64,000 bases of DNA from Lewinella sp. LCG006 (GCF_040784935.1 NZ_CP160680.1:5065802-5129801); one strand, 5' to 3'. Counted from the stretch's first letter, positions 8,763 through 18,273 are shown. Notes: generated by a model from the letters alone, not told the origin. Made by a program: numbers and translations.

Positions 8763-8770
8763 CAAAGATA
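8763..8770 (-). promoter_or_regulatory. -7 element for the short secreted protein
   Basis: On the minus strand this reads TATCTTTG, a full match to TAnnTTTG, 38 bases upstream of the ATG at 8724. No clear -33 TTTG is present. Confidence 0.5.
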
Positions 8771-8879
8771 TATTATTATTGTAAATAGCAGAGGAAATAA
8801 TAGAAGATAAGTCGCTTAGATGCCAGAAACGAAAGATTGATCGGTAATATTGCAGATGAAGCCAATTATTTTTTGTTGC

Positions 8880-9512
8880 TTAGGCTGATTTCATTGCTGA
8901 TTTTAAAATGCTGGAAATATTTGGGTAGACAATTCGCTCTTCGCTAAAGAATTGTTTACCAGACATCCACACTGCTTTTTCGATATCTTCCTCGATTTGA
9001 GGGGTGAGTTGTGTTTCCGTGGTGTCCATCCGATACCAATGAGTTGGTTTCAAGATACGCTGCTCTTTTTTATCCCGGTAGGTATGGTAGGTCATCGGCA
9101 GTTTTTCACCTAAAGTCAACTCCCGTAGGCCCGTTTCCTCTTGTACTTCCCGGATAGCAGCCACTTCAGGACTTTCTCCCGGATCAATTTTTCCTTTGGG
9201 TAGATCCCAAGAGCCACGGCGGTAAATGAGGAGCCACTGGCTGGCAAAATTATAGACCAAACCACCCGCAGCTTCCAGTATTTTGTAATGGCCACAGAAC
9301 GCTTGCCACAGTTCTTCGAGGTCGGTATGAAAAAGGGTTACGGCGTCAACTTGAGGAGAACCTTTTTCCAATAAATCCACGTAATTGAGGATGAATTTGG
9401 TCTTGCCCGGATAGCGGGCTACCAAATGTCCGTCCCTTGGAGTTCCTTCCTGAGCCATTTCTAACGGATCACATAGTGTAAGCGGTCGGTCATTAATGTA
9501 GATTTTGTACAT
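8880..9512 (-). CDS. NUDIX hydrolase
   Basis: The 210-residue protein contains a complete Nudix box (GKIDPGESPEVAAIREVQEETGL, about residues 113-135) with the metal-binding REVQEE core. It is preceded by strands typical of the fold (GGLVYNFASQWLLIYRRGSWDLPKG). About 75 N-terminal residues precede the Nudix domain and are not recognised. Nudix enzymes hydrolyse nucleoside diphosphate derivatives; the substrate is unknown. Its start codon is only 20 bases from that of pyrE on the other strand, and the pyrE -7 element overlaps it, so the two genes may affect each other's expression. Confidence 0.92.
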   Translation of the reverse strand: MYKIYINDRPLTLCDPLEMAQEGTPRDGHLVARYPGKTKFILNYVDLLEKGSPQVDAVTLFHTDLEELWQAFCGHYKILEAAGGLVYNFASQWLLIYRRGSWDLPKGKIDPGESPEVAAIREVQEETGLRELTLGEKLPMTYHTYRDKKEQRILKPTHWYRMDTTETQLTPQIEEDIEKAVWMSGKQFFSEERIVYPNISSILKSAMKSA

Positions 9513-9515
9513 TTG
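9508..9515 (+). promoter_or_regulatory. -7 element of pyrE overlapping the NUDIX start codon
   Basis: TACATTTG matches TAnnTTTG and ends 17 bases before the pyrE ATG (9533). It overlaps the first codon of the divergent NUDIX gene (9510-9512 on the minus strand). Confidence 0.45.
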
Positions 9516-9532
9516 CTCGCAATTTTTGACTT

Positions 9533-10180
9533 ATGAATAATCAAGATCGTATTGTAGCCCGGCATTTGTTGCAAATAAAGGCAATAAAGCTGAACCCGCA
9601 AAACCCGTTTACGTGGGCTAGTGGACGGCGTTCTCCTATTTACTGCGACAACCGAATTGTCTTGTCGTATCCACAGGTGAGGTCCTTCATTCAGGAAAGC
9701 TTAGTAGCCAAGGCTGCCGAGTTCCAGCCGTTTATTGGTGTTGCAGGTGTAGCTACTGCCGGGATTGCCCACGGTGCCCTTTTAGCGGATCGTTTGGGAG
9801 TGCCCTTTATTTATATCCGCAGCCAAGCTAAAGCGCATGGCCGTCAGAATCAAATTGAGGGCGAGTTACAAGCAGGAGGACGTTACCTTGTTATCGAAGA
9901 TCTCATCTCGACCGGTGGCAGTAGTCTGCAAGCGGTTGAAGCACTTCGCGAAGCAGGTGGTGAAGTTGCTGGCGTAATGGCCTTGTTTACCTACGGTTTT
10001 CCAGAAGCAGCTAAAGCCTTTGATCGTGCTAATTGCCCATTGGGTACGCTTAGCCATTACCCCGCATTACTCGAAGAGGCAGTAGCCAGCGGTTATATTA
10101 CTGCTGAAGAGCAGTCCTTACTCAAGACCTGGAGGGAAGACCCCGTGGCTTGGAGTAAACAGTTTGAGCATAAAGCCTAA
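9533..10180 (+). CDS. pyrE: Orotate phosphoribosyltransferase
   Basis: The 215-residue enzyme condenses orotate and PRPP to orotidine 5'-phosphate in pyrimidine synthesis. Visible features are the N-terminal substrate region FTWASGRRSPIYCDNR, the loop YIRSQAKAHGRQNQIEG with the catalytic Lys and following basic residues, and the PRPP-binding motif YLVIEDLISTGGSS (about 120-133). Length matches the family. It is divergent from the NUDIX gene and is not followed by other pyr genes. Confidence 0.96.
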   Translation: MNNQDRIVARHLLQIKAIKLNPQNPFTWASGRRSPIYCDNRIVLSYPQVRSFIQESLVAKAAEFQPFIGVAGVATAGIAHGALLADRLGVPFIYIRSQAKAHGRQNQIEGELQAGGRYLVIEDLISTGGSSLQAVEALREAGGEVAGVMALFTYGFPEAAKAFDRANCPLGTLSHYPALLEEAVASGYITAEEQSLLKTWREDPVAWSKQFEHKA

Positions 10181-10252
10181 TAAAAGGTAAGGTTTTATGG
10201 AATGTGCTATTGCGCATAATAATTAATATTTTTCAGCCAAACCAACGAAAAT

Positions 10253-11332
10253 ATGGCAATCATCAATAAACAGTCGGAAGACTTTTTACGTCGCTATCTC
10301 AATAATGCTTCGCCTACCGGATTTGAAGCTCCAGGACAACAATTATGGTTGGAGTATATCAAACCTTATATTGATGATTATCAACTTGATAATTATGGCA
10401 CTGTCTACGGTATTGTCAACCCAGGTCAGGATTTCCGGGTAGTGATTGAAGGGCATGCCGATGAAATCTCCTGGTTTGTACACTATATTACCGATGATGG
10501 CTTCCTTTATGTTGTTCGTAATGGTGGGTCTGATCATCTTATCGCACCCTCTAAGCGAGTAAATATTCACACCAAGAAAGGTCTGGTTCGTGGTGTTTTT
10601 GGCTGGCCAGCTATCCATACTCGCCACGGAAAAGAAGCTACCTTGGTACCAAAAATAGAGAATATCTTTATTGACATTGGCGCCAAAAACAAGGAAGAAG
10701 TTCTGGAAATGGGCGTAACGGTAGGTTGTGTGATCACCTACGATGATGAGATGGAAATGCTCAATGGATCCTATTACGTTGGGCGTGCCTTGGATAACCG
10801 GATGGGAGGTTTCTGTATTGCCGAAGTAGCTCGTTTGCTTAAGAAAAACAATGTAAAGCTGCCCTTCTCTCTCTATATCGTCAATTCTGTACAAGAGGAA
10901 GTTGGCTTACGGGGAGCAGAGATGATTACGCAAACGATCAAGCCGCACGTGGCTATCGTCACGGATGTCACACATGATACTCATACGCCGCTGATTGATA
11001 AGAAAAAACACGGAGATGTTAAATCTGGCCGTGGACCATCCTTGACTTATGCACCAGCAGTACATAATAAGTTGCTGGATTTGATTATTGAAGCCGCCGA
11101 AGAAAATAATATTTCTATTCAGCGAGAAGCTGCTTCGCGGAGAACGGGCACCGATACTGATGCTTTCGCCTACAGCAATGGCGGCGTTCCCTCGGCACTC
11201 ATTTCACTGCCCTTGCGTTATATGCACACAACGGTAGAAATGGCTCACAAAGATGATGTCGAAGGTGTTATCCAACTTATTTATCAAAGTTTACTAAAGA
11301 TCGAAGCGGGACAGTCTTTCAAATACTTCTAA
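10253..11332 (+). CDS. M42 family metallopeptidase
   Basis: The 359-residue enzyme shows the M42 di-metal site: GHADEI (first metal His), ALDNRMGG (bridging Asp), QEEVGLRGA (catalytic Glu pair), TDVTHDT (Asp) and MHTTVE (last His). M42 enzymes form large tetrahedral aminopeptidase particles in the cytoplasm that trim peptides; many are annotated as endoglucanases by mistake. The UbiA-like gene starts 6 bases downstream, suggesting cotranscription without a clear functional link. Confidence 0.95.
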   Translation: MAIINKQSEDFLRRYLNNASPTGFEAPGQQLWLEYIKPYIDDYQLDNYGTVYGIVNPGQDFRVVIEGHADEISWFVHYITDDGFLYVVRNGGSDHLIAPSKRVNIHTKKGLVRGVFGWPAIHTRHGKEATLVPKIENIFIDIGAKNKEEVLEMGVTVGCVITYDDEMEMLNGSYYVGRALDNRMGGFCIAEVARLLKKNNVKLPFSLYIVNSVQEEVGLRGAEMITQTIKPHVAIVTDVTHDTHTPLIDKKKHGDVKSGRGPSLTYAPAVHNKLLDLIIEAAEENNISIQREAASRRTGTDTDAFAYSNGGVPSALISLPLRYMHTTVEMAHKDDVEGVIQLIYQSLLKIEAGQSFKYF

Positions 11333-11338
11333 GCCGAT

Positions 11339-12181
11339 ATGCTTCGCTCCCTGGTTAATCTGCTGCTATATGGCCACTTTTGGATAGCTGCTGCTGCATT
11401 AGCAATGACTATCCAAAGCCATTTGCTGCTGGAAGGGAGCTGGCATTGGTCAAACCTTGATGCTTTCATCGCTAGTGGTACGCTCACCATTTATGCGCTA
11501 CATCGGATGGTAGCCCTACGTCTAGTTGGAGGAGATCAAACAGAAGGAAGGTTCAAGGTCATGCAGGCTTTTCGTTGGCATATTATTGCTTATGCCGTTA
11601 TTGCAGCAGCATTTGCAGCTTACTTTTTCTGGCAATTACCGCTGCTATTGAAGCTGAGCTTATTGGTTCCAAATCTCATCGCTTTAGGTTATGTTTTACC
11701 CCTCCTGAATGGTCGGCGATTAAGAGATTTGCCCTACCTCAAAATCTTTCTTATTGCTTTGTCTTGGGCCTGGATAACGGTCGTCGCTCCTGCACAATCG
11801 GTGGGGTTATCCATCAATAGTCCAATAATCTTGATGGCCTTAGAGAGGGCCTGCTTCATTTTTGCTATTACTATTCCTTTTGACATCAGAGATTTAGCTC
11901 AAGATGAGAAAGCAGCAGTAAGCACGCTACCCGGAGCACTGGGTATTTTACGTGCAAAAAGAATTGCCTTGGTTTCGTTGGTGCTAATGATGATTTTTGT
12001 AAGCGGAAATTATTGGCTGGGCCAGTATTCGACAGGAATTTTGTTCGCGTTATTTTTATCAGCCTTAAGTAGCGCTTACCTTATCTGGAAAGCGACTCCT
12101 GAAAAACATGATTACTATTTCACTGGCTTGTTGGATGGGACGATGATTATCCAATTTGGTTTAATTTGGTGGTGTATTTGA
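11339..12181 (+). CDS. UbiA-like polytopic membrane protein
   Basis: The 280-residue protein has about eight or nine hydrophobic segments. It contains FDIRDLAQDEKAAVSTLP (about residues 180-197), which resembles the second Asp-rich motif (DxxD...K...TLP) of UbiA prenyltransferases. The usual first motif NDxxDxxxD is replaced by ALHRMVAL, so the pyrophosphate/Mg2+ site looks incomplete. Bacteroidota commonly carry such reduced UbiA relatives of unknown function. It starts 6 bases after the M42 peptidase stop. Confidence 0.7.
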   Translation: MLRSLVNLLLYGHFWIAAAALAMTIQSHLLLEGSWHWSNLDAFIASGTLTIYALHRMVALRLVGGDQTEGRFKVMQAFRWHIIAYAVIAAAFAAYFFWQLPLLLKLSLLVPNLIALGYVLPLLNGRRLRDLPYLKIFLIALSWAWITVVAPAQSVGLSINSPIILMALERACFIFAITIPFDIRDLAQDEKAAVSTLPGALGILRAKRIALVSLVLMMIFVSGNYWLGQYSTGILFALFLSALSSAYLIWKATPEKHDYYFTGLLDGTMIIQFGLIWWCI

Positions 12182-12211
12182 TTGGAAATTTGATTGAAAG
12201 TGGGTGGAAGA

Positions 12212-12243
12212 TTTGCAAAAACGGATACAAATGGATATATTTG
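12212..12243 (+). promoter_or_regulatory. Promoter (-33/-7) of the Fic gene
   Basis: TTTG at 12212-12215 is followed after 20 bases by TATATTTG (12236-12243), then only 4 bases to the ATG at 12248. Transcription would start at or beside the start codon, implying a leaderless mRNA. It also argues against the in-frame TTG at 12194. Confidence 0.65.
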
Positions 12244-12247
12244 GATA

Positions 12248-13306
12248 ATGAAAAGACTGCTAAAGTTAGACTATCTCACCCGTGCCTCTGTCAATAAGGT
12301 CATCAATGACATTGACAGTTACAACCGTTCTTGGAAAGTACAAGCGCACCTGGATTCCGAGCAATTGCGGGAGTTGCGCCAGTTGGCTACCGTTCAAAGT
12401 GTAGGGTCTTCCAACCGTATAGAAGGTAATAAAATGAGCGATGAGGAGATCGGAAAACTCATTGAGCACCTTCAGATCCAGGAGCTAGAAAGTCGTGACC
12501 AGCAGGAGGTAGCTGGTTATTACACAACGCTAGAGATCATTCAGGAGCAATGTCGTGACTTTACTTTATCGGAGACTTTAATTAAAGCCTTTCATAATGA
12601 ATTGCTGCGCTACAGTACCAAGGATACGCACCACCGTGGGCATTACAAAAAAGTATCCAATCAAGTCGTTGCAACTACAAAAGATGGCCAGCAAAAGGTA
12701 ATTTTTCAAACAACTGATCCTGCGCTTACTCCCAGTGCAATGGAGAGTGCTGTCAATTGGTACCTTTCTACAGAAGAGATGAAAGAACATCCTTTGGTCA
12801 GGATCGGTACTTTCATTTACGAGTTTCTTACCATTCATCCTTTTCAGGACGGGAATGGCCGCTTAAGTAGGTTGTTGACAACTTTGCTATTGCTTCAGTC
12901 AGGCTACGAATTTGTGCTTTATGCCAGTTTGGAGCAGGTAATAGAGGAAGATAAAGCCGGGTATTACAAGGCTTTAATGGCTGCTCAGCGCCATCGAGGT
13001 ACGGAGGAGGAAGAAATAGGTAGATGGCTGTACTTTTTTCTCAATGCCATTCGAAGTATCACAGAGCGTTTGTCCAGTGATGAACAATTATTGTTATCGG
13101 AGCCAGAGGTACTTTACCTCAATCCCAGACAAAGAAGAGTGCTGGATTTTATCCGTAAGGATGGAGCATTAGCTGTACGTGAGATAGACGCACTCCTGCC
13201 TAAAGTGAGTCGCAATACCGTTAAATACGACTTAAAGCGGCTAACAGCGTCAGGCCTTCTAGTGAAAAGAGGGCAGGGGAGAGGTACTGTCTACGAGGCA
13301 AGCTAA
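12248..13306 (+). CDS. Fic family protein (AMPylase-like) with C-terminal winged helix
   Basis: The 352-residue protein has a Fic_N-like region (about 20-110, with SNRIEGNKMSDEE, which resembles the inhibitory SxxxEGN helix). The Fic core carries the full catalytic motif HPFQDGNGRLSR (197-208). A C-terminal winged-helix segment follows (about 290-350, LNPRQRRVLDFIRKDGALAVREIDALLPKVSRNTVKYDLKRL). Such proteins transfer AMP from ATP to hydroxyl side chains. With an EGN segment next to the core, this one is probably self-inhibited. The winged helix suggests DNA binding. Targets are unknown, and no toxin-antitoxin partner is adjacent. Confidence 0.93.
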   Translation: MKRLLKLDYLTRASVNKVINDIDSYNRSWKVQAHLDSEQLRELRQLATVQSVGSSNRIEGNKMSDEEIGKLIEHLQIQELESRDQQEVAGYYTTLEIIQEQCRDFTLSETLIKAFHNELLRYSTKDTHHRGHYKKVSNQVVATTKDGQQKVIFQTTDPALTPSAMESAVNWYLSTEEMKEHPLVRIGTFIYEFLTIHPFQDGNGRLSRLLTTLLLLQSGYEFVLYASLEQVIEEDKAGYYKALMAAQRHRGTEEEEIGRWLYFFLNAIRSITERLSSDEQLLLSEPEVLYLNPRQRRVLDFIRKDGALAVREIDALLPKVSRNTVKYDLKRLTASGLLVKRGQGRGTVYEAS

Positions 13307-13334
13307 AGGAGGTTTGGTGGTAAATCCGCCAAAC

Positions 13335-14387
13335 TTACTTTTTCTCTGGAAGTACTTCTAAAATACGGATCTCTACCCTGCGGTTGGCGGCTTGTTCTAT
13401 CTCGCTGGTTGCTTTTGGATAAACCATCTCGTGGTTGCCATAGCCTTTGTAGCTGAGTTGCTCGGAAGGAATATTGTTTTCAATGAGATAATCGTACACC
13501 ATTTTGGCACGACGAACAGACAAATCCCATTCAGGGGTTTCTTGTGTTACGGGTGGTCGATTCGGGTAATTGACGTGGCCTGCTATTTCTACCTTGAGAT
13601 GCGTGTTTATTTGCATGAAGCGCAAAATTTTAGGTAGCTCTGGTTGGGAGCCCGGCAGTAAAATAGCTTCATTACCGACGTAGAATAAATTTTTGATGGT
13701 CGCTACCTCTCCCTCCGTTGCAGGTGCAAGTTCAAAATTGAGGTCCTGTTTCGTGGTAGGACTTATCTTTATCATCTTGGTATCAAGAAAAAAGCCTTTG
13801 GCGTAAACGTCAATCCCAACAACGGAGTCGATAGGTAAATCAACGGTAAATCGCCCCTCGTTATCCGTTACTAAGGTATCAGCCAAGGTGCGATTGTGTA
13901 GCCTGACTTTTGCATTTGGAATGGGTTGTTGGTCATTGGGATTGTTGACTTGTCCCAAAAATTGCCGGTAAGGGATTGCTCGATAGAGGTCAATCGTTAC
14001 CCTGCGGTTGCGGCTACGATCCAGATCGGTATCATTGCTGGCAATAGGTGTTCGTTCCCCGAAAGTTTTGATGACCAGTGCTTCCTCGGGCCATCCTTTA
14101 GCCAAGAGGACTTTGCGTGCTTCATCAGCCCGTTTTTTAGCCAAAGCTTCATTGTATTCCAATGAGCCAATGGCATCGGTGTGCCCGGTAAGGTAAATGA
14201 GGTCATTCACCTTGCCCATAGCAGGAAAATTGGAGAGGGTTTGTTGAGCGACCTCGTCAAGATTTGCCTTACCACTGTCAAAATAGAGGGTGTCAGAAAA
14301 ATTTAACTGTAAAGAGTCAAACACTCCGGGTAACTGCGCTGTTAAACGGAGGCTAAGTAGAAAAAAAACAAGGGTTAAAAGTCTCAT
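13335..14387 (-). CDS. Protein with two OmpA peptidoglycan-binding domains
   Basis: The 350-residue secreted protein has a signal peptide (MRLLTLVFFLLSLRLTAQ). A first OmpA domain (about 32-135) carries TGHTDAIGSLEYNEALAKKRADEA and RSRNRRVTIDL. A carboxypeptidase regulatory-like beta sandwich lies at about 145-225, and a second OmpA domain at about 240-345 (IAGHVNYPNR, LSVRRAKMVYDYLIEN, ANRRVEIRIL). OmpA domains bind diaminopimelate of peptidoglycan. Having two flanking a sandwich domain, without a beta barrel, suggests a periplasmic cell-wall protein. The second copy is more divergent (GHVN instead of GHTD). Confidence 0.88.
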   Translation of the reverse strand: MRLLTLVFFLLSLRLTAQLPGVFDSLQLNFSDTLYFDSGKANLDEVAQQTLSNFPAMGKVNDLIYLTGHTDAIGSLEYNEALAKKRADEARKVLLAKGWPEEALVIKTFGERTPIASNDTDLDRSRNRRVTIDLYRAIPYRQFLGQVNNPNDQQPIPNAKVRLHNRTLADTLVTDNEGRFTVDLPIDSVVGIDVYAKGFFLDTKMIKISPTTKQDLNFELAPATEGEVATIKNLFYVGNEAILLPGSQPELPKILRFMQINTHLKVEIAGHVNYPNRPPVTQETPEWDLSVRRAKMVYDYLIENNIPSEQLSYKGYGNHEMVYPKATSEIEQAANRRVEIRILEVLPEKK

Positions 14388-14542
14388 GCCAGAAAAAGTA
14401 ATAATGGGGAAATAGGAAATAGCTAGTGAATAGCCTTTCGGGGTTTCTAAGCGATATACCTCTAACGGAGCATTGTACTTATTTACTATAATGGGATGCG
14501 AATTTTTACCGAAATAAGAAGAAACGAGATATTAAAATAACT

Positions 14543-14550
14543 TATCTTTG
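14543..14550 (+). promoter_or_regulatory. -7 element immediately upstream of lepA
   Basis: TATCTTTG matches TAnnTTTG and ends 4 bases before the lepA ATG (14555). If this is the true promoter, the transcript is leaderless or nearly so. Confidence 0.5.
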
Positions 14551-14554
14551 CGGG

Positions 14555-16348
14555 ATGAAGCATATTCGTAATTTTTGTGTGATTGCCCATATTGACCACG
14601 GCAAAAGTACTTTGTCTGATCGCCTATTGCAAACAACCAATACGGTTTCAGATCGGGACATGAAGGAGCAGACCCTGGATGATATGGATTTGGAGAGGGA
14701 GCGAGGTATTACGATCAAAAGCCACGCTGTGCAGATGAACTATACGCACAGCGATGGTGTGGAATATGTTTTTAACCTTATCGACACTCCAGGGCACGTA
14801 GATTTTAGCTACGAAGTATCACGCTCTATTGCAGCCTGTGAGGGAGCACTTCTCATTGTGGATGCCACGCAAGGAATTCAGGCTCAAACGATTTCCAATC
14901 TTTTTCTGGCTTTGGAGCATGATCTGGAGATTATTCCAGTCTTGAATAAGATCGATATGGTGAGTGCCATGGTTGAAAAAGTTTCCGACCAGGTGATTGA
15001 TCTTATTGGTGGAAGCAAGGAAGATATTTTGTTAGCGAGTGGCAAGACGGGGCAGGGGGTTCCTGAGATATTGGCGGCAATTGTCGATCGTATTCCTGCC
15101 CCTAAAGGCGATCCAGAAGCACCACTTCAGGCCTTGGTTTTTGATTCTATTTTCAATCCTTTTCGTGGAGTTATTGCCAATATTAGGTTATTGAATGGCA
15201 CCCTGCGCAAAGGAGATAAAGTGAAGTTTATAGCTACTGAAGCAGAATACAATGCCGACGAAATTGGTGTTTTGAAAATGGACTACCAACCAGAGAAGGT
15301 ACTTTCTGCTGGTAATGTAGGTTACATCATTACAGGGATCAAGCAATCGCGCGAGATCAAAGTAGGTGATACCCTAACTTTGACGGAGAATCCAGGAGAA
15401 ATGATTCACGGTTTCGAGGAAGTCAAGCCGATGGTCTTTGCCGGGATATTCCCACTGGACAATGACGATTTTGAGGACTTGAGAGATAGTCTCGAAAAAC
15501 TGCAGCTCAACGACGCGAGTTTGGTGTTTGAGCCAGAATCTTCTGTTGCACTGGGTTTTGGTTTTCGTTGTGGATTTTTGGGAATGCTTCACTTGGATAT
15601 CATCCAGGAGCGTTTGTCGCGGGAGTTCAATCAAGATGTCATTACGACTATCCCTAACGTAAGTTATTATGCTTACACTAAGCGGGATCCAGGTGAGCGA
15701 ATCTTGGTGCGAAACCCTACAGAATTACCTGATCCTACTCGATTAGATAGGGTAGAAGAGCCTTATATCTCTGCACAAATTATTACCGACACGGAATACA
15801 TTGGTGGCATTATGAATCTCTGTATAGAAAAGCGGGGAATGCTCACCAAGCAACATTACCTTTCTCCGGAGCGGGTAGAGATGAACTTTGAACTGCCTCT
15901 TGCAGAAATCGTTTTCGATTTTTATGATCGCTTGAAAAGTATCTCAAGAGGCTACGCATCCTTTGATTACCAGCCACTTGATTACCGTGAGTCGGATTTG
16001 GTAAAGATGGATATCAAACTCAATGGAGAAAATGTTGATGCTTTATCAGCGTTGGTTCACCGCACTAAGGCGGAATCATTTGGTCGTAAAATCTGTAAAA
16101 AACTTAAAGATTTACTTCCTCGTCAACAGTTTATGATTGCCGTACAGGCTGCCATTGGTGCCAAAATTATTGCGCGGGAGTCGTTGTCAGCATTACGCAA
16201 AGATGTAACAGCAAAGTGTTACGGAGGTGATATCACCCGTAAGCGAAAGCTTTTAGAGAAACAGAAGAAAGGTAAAAAGAAAATGCGTCAATTTGGTAAG
16301 ATCGAAGTTCCGCAAAGAGCTTTCCTTGATGTACTCAAACTAGACTAA
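14555..16348 (+). CDS. lepA: Elongation factor 4 (LepA)
   Basis: The 597-residue translational GTPase has G1 AHIDHGKST (residues 10-18), G2 [10 protein letters not shown]3 DTPGH, G4 NKID and the LepA-specific C-terminal domain ending with the basic Lys-rich helix ([19 protein letters not shown]). LepA binds ribosomes and influences initiation and translocation. Length and domain content are standard. It ends just before a strong terminator and appears monocistronic. Confidence 0.98.
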   Translation: MKHIRNFCVIAHIDHGKSTLSDRLLQTTNTVSDRDMKEQTLDDMDLERERGITIKSHAVQMNYTHSDGVEYVFNLIDTPGHVDFSYEVSRSIAACEGALLIVDATQGIQAQTISNLFLALEHDLEIIPVLNKIDMVSAMVEKVSDQVIDLIGGSKEDILLASGKTGQGVPEILAAIVDRIPAPKGDPEAPLQALVFDSIFNPFRGVIANIRLLNGTLRKGDKVKFIATEAEYNADEIGVLKMDYQPEKVLSAGNVGYIITGIKQSREIKVGDTLTLTENPGEMIHGFEEVKPMVFAGIFPLDNDDFEDLRDSLEKLQLNDASLVFEPESSVALGFGFRCGFLGMLHLDIIQERLSREFNQDVITTIPNVSYYAYTKRDPGERILVRNPTELPDPTRLDRVEEPYISAQIITDTEYIGGIMNLCIEKRGMLTKQHYLSPERVEMNFELPLAEIVFDFYDRLKSISRGYASFDYQPLDYRESDLVKMDIKLNGENVDALSALVHRTKAESFGRKICKKLKDLLPRQQFMIAVQAAIGAKIIARESLSALRKDVTAKCYGGDITRKRKLLEKQKKGKKKMRQFGKIEVPQRAFLDVLKLD

Positions 16349-16368
16349 AATAAAGTTTGTATAAAACA

Positions 16369-16402
16369 GAAAGGGGAAAATGCACTGGCATTTTCCCCTT
16401 TT
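16369..16402 (+). terminator. Intrinsic terminator of lepA
   Basis: AAAGGGGAAAATGC (16370-16383) pairs with GCATTTTCCCCTTT (16388-16401) around a 4-base loop, followed by a T-rich stretch (TCTATTTTT). The stem is perfect over 14 base pairs. Confidence 0.88.
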
Positions 16403-16466
16403 CTATTTTTGGTATGTTTCAGGCCGACTTGCAAAAAAATGCTGTTTCGGCTGCTCTCAAATTTGG

Positions 16467-16565
16467 TTAGTACATACTTCGACTACGCGTTTGCGTGGCA
16501 TAAGAAGCTAACACCAACCCTCCACCTAGAAAAAAGGCTGCAGAAATAATGTAAAGGACGATCAT
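16467..16565 (-). CDS. Possible 32-residue single-helix membrane protein
   Basis: An ATG at 16565 opens a 32-codon frame ending TAA at 16467. The product begins MIVLYIISAAFFLGGGLVL and ends with a basic tail (TQTRSRSMY), i.e. one membrane helix with a positive-inside end. The remaining sequence to 16836 is AT-rich and contains nothing else I recognise. Support comes only from composition and the plausible topology, so this is a candidate. Confidence 0.35.
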   Translation of the reverse strand: MIVLYIISAAFFLGGGLVLASYATQTRSRSMY

Positions 16566-16836
16566 AATTGTACGTTTTCTCAAGTAAAAAAATAATTAAA
16601 ACGCACATGTTCAAAACGGGACATAAAGCACACTAAGCTGAACAAGCAGCTTGTAAAAACAATCTTTAATAACTAGGGATGAGTATTAGAAAGTCAAAAA
16701 AAGCTGAACAATCTAATGAGTTGCTAACTAAAAGGTATTAGGATAAGTAGTACAATGGCTAAATTAATTAAAATTTATAAAAAAGTGTATTTCCCGACTA
16801 AAAAAATAAAATTTTAATAAATGGGACACAAATATT

Positions 16837-17586
16837 TTACAAAGTAGCATTTGCCATAAGTAAATCGACATTAGGATGGTCTGCTCCTCCCAGCGCCTCC
16901 TCCGTAATATTAATACTTTCCGCATTATCCATATAAGCTATGCTGATAAGCTCACGGCTATTAGGTGGAATAAGGGCTATACTGATCATTTCTCCATTGA
17001 TATCAGCCCATACTTGATACTGTTTACCCTTGGGAAGGATGGGAAGTTTTGTTGGGTCCAGCCAGCCTTCTTTAAGGGTAGGATTCCAATGAGCAACAGC
17101 AAAGTGAGCAGGAGCAATTTCTGTTCCTGCTAATACAATTGATTGCGTATGTGGATGTTGAATTTTGTCCAACATTAATAACTGTGCCTGGACTTTGTCT
17201 TGTGATGTCTGGCAGTACGTTTTTAAAGCAGCATGTTCAGCTTCAATTTGGAGGATATCTTTTTGTTGATGCTGGTTGTTGCGGAATAAGTAAAAAGAAA
17301 GGAAAGCTAGTACAATGGTGGTCAAGAGCGACCAATTGAAACGATAATGACTATCACTCACGTAAGCATTTGCGTCGTAAGCTTCCGCAGGGTATTGGGA
17401 CTTTGGAGGGGGGATAGCATGTTGAAGTGCATATTGATCCATCGCCTGATGTAAGGCATTCAGCTCATTGTTTAGCTCTGGAAACTTGTGTAAATATTGT
17501 TGTACGATCTTATCCTCTTCAGGAGAGGTAAGTCCTAGGACAAATTGCTCTAATAATCCCGAGTTCAAAAACTGTTGCTTATTCAT
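16837..17586 (-). CDS. Anti-sigma factor, RskA type
   Basis: The 249-residue protein has a cytoplasmic N-terminal anti-sigma-like helical region (about 1-60, GLLEQFVLGLTSPEEDKIVQQYLHKFPEL) without the zinc-binding HxxxCxxC of ZAS proteins. One membrane helix follows (about 86-102, TTIVLAFLSFYLF). The extracytoplasmic domain matches the RskA C-terminal fold (LPKGKQYQVWADINGEMISIALIP). RskA-type proteins hold an ECF sigma factor until proteolysed. No sigma factor gene is adjacent here; the nearest one, at 59978, is over 40 kb away, so the partner is unknown. Confidence 0.85.
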   Translation of the reverse strand: MNKQQFLNSGLLEQFVLGLTSPEEDKIVQQYLHKFPELNNELNALHQAMDQYALQHAIPPPKSQYPAEAYDANAYVSDSHYRFNWSLLTTIVLAFLSFYLFRNNQHQQKDILQIEAEHAALKTYCQTSQDKVQAQLLMLDKIQHPHTQSIVLAGTEIAPAHFAVAHWNPTLKEGWLDPTKLPILPKGKQYQVWADINGEMISIALIPPNSRELISIAYMDNAESINITEEALGGADHPNVDLLMANATL

Positions 17587-17870
17587 ACCATTTTATTGCC
17601 AGCATCAAAAATCAGTTTCTCAGGCCTACTCAGGCATCCAGAAGTAATATTTGAGCAATTGGCTCAGCCTCGTGGGTAGTTGATTAACTATTGCTTAAAC
17701 TTCGCAGGTCGACAGTTAGTTCATTGCACAAGGGACTTATTAACAATTGATTAGTCTCAAAAGCAAATATCAACAACTAATATTAGTTGCTAGAACAAAC
17801 TTCTTTGCACAAACAGCAGAAACAAGGGATTGTTCCTGCAATTAGCAAAAAAACTTTAATGAAGATCTAG

Positions 17871-18041
17871 TTAAAGTTGAAGAGGCGCCTCCTGCTCTAC
17901 GGATAAGGACTTCTTTTTAGGAGGAGTTCTAGTCACTTTAGGAGAGGATTGAGGGAATAAATCTTTCTTGATAGTATTCCAATTAATGAGGATAACCCCC
18001 ACAGCGAGGATGCCGAGTAAAAGAAAATCGTTGGCGGTCAT
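17871..18041 (-). CDS. Small single-pass membrane protein, 56 residues
   Basis: The ATG at 18041 starts a 56-residue frame (MTANDFLLLGILAVGVILINW...). One membrane helix lies at about residues 6-20, followed by a basic/proline-rich cytoplasmic-type tail (TRTPPKKKSLSVEQE). The region around it (17587-18433) otherwise has no gene, and the frame is the only clear coding signal there. I do not recognise a family. Confidence 0.5.
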   Translation of the reverse strand: MTANDFLLLGILAVGVILINWNTIKKDLFPQSSPKVTRTPPKKKSLSVEQEAPLQL

Positions 18042-18273
18042 AGCGATAGTTGGCTTTGGGATATTCGAAAATAGTGTGCCTTAGGTGTGTTGTTTCACTG
18101 GGTCGCTTATGTACGTCAAAGTTAAGGGATTTATTATATAAAGGAAAGCTAAGATCATTTTACACTGGAAATTAGGCACAAAAAAAAGATAAATAAGTGG
18201 ATACGGAGTTTTGCCAATTAAGAATCGTAAAGGATCAAATACTGGACTGAAAATCATCGCTAATTTTATTTAC

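Noticed and set aside
12194-12247. TTG start for the Fic gene
   Set aside because: It lies upstream of the promoter whose -7 element is at 12236, so it would not be transcribed from it. The ATG at 12248 fits the family.
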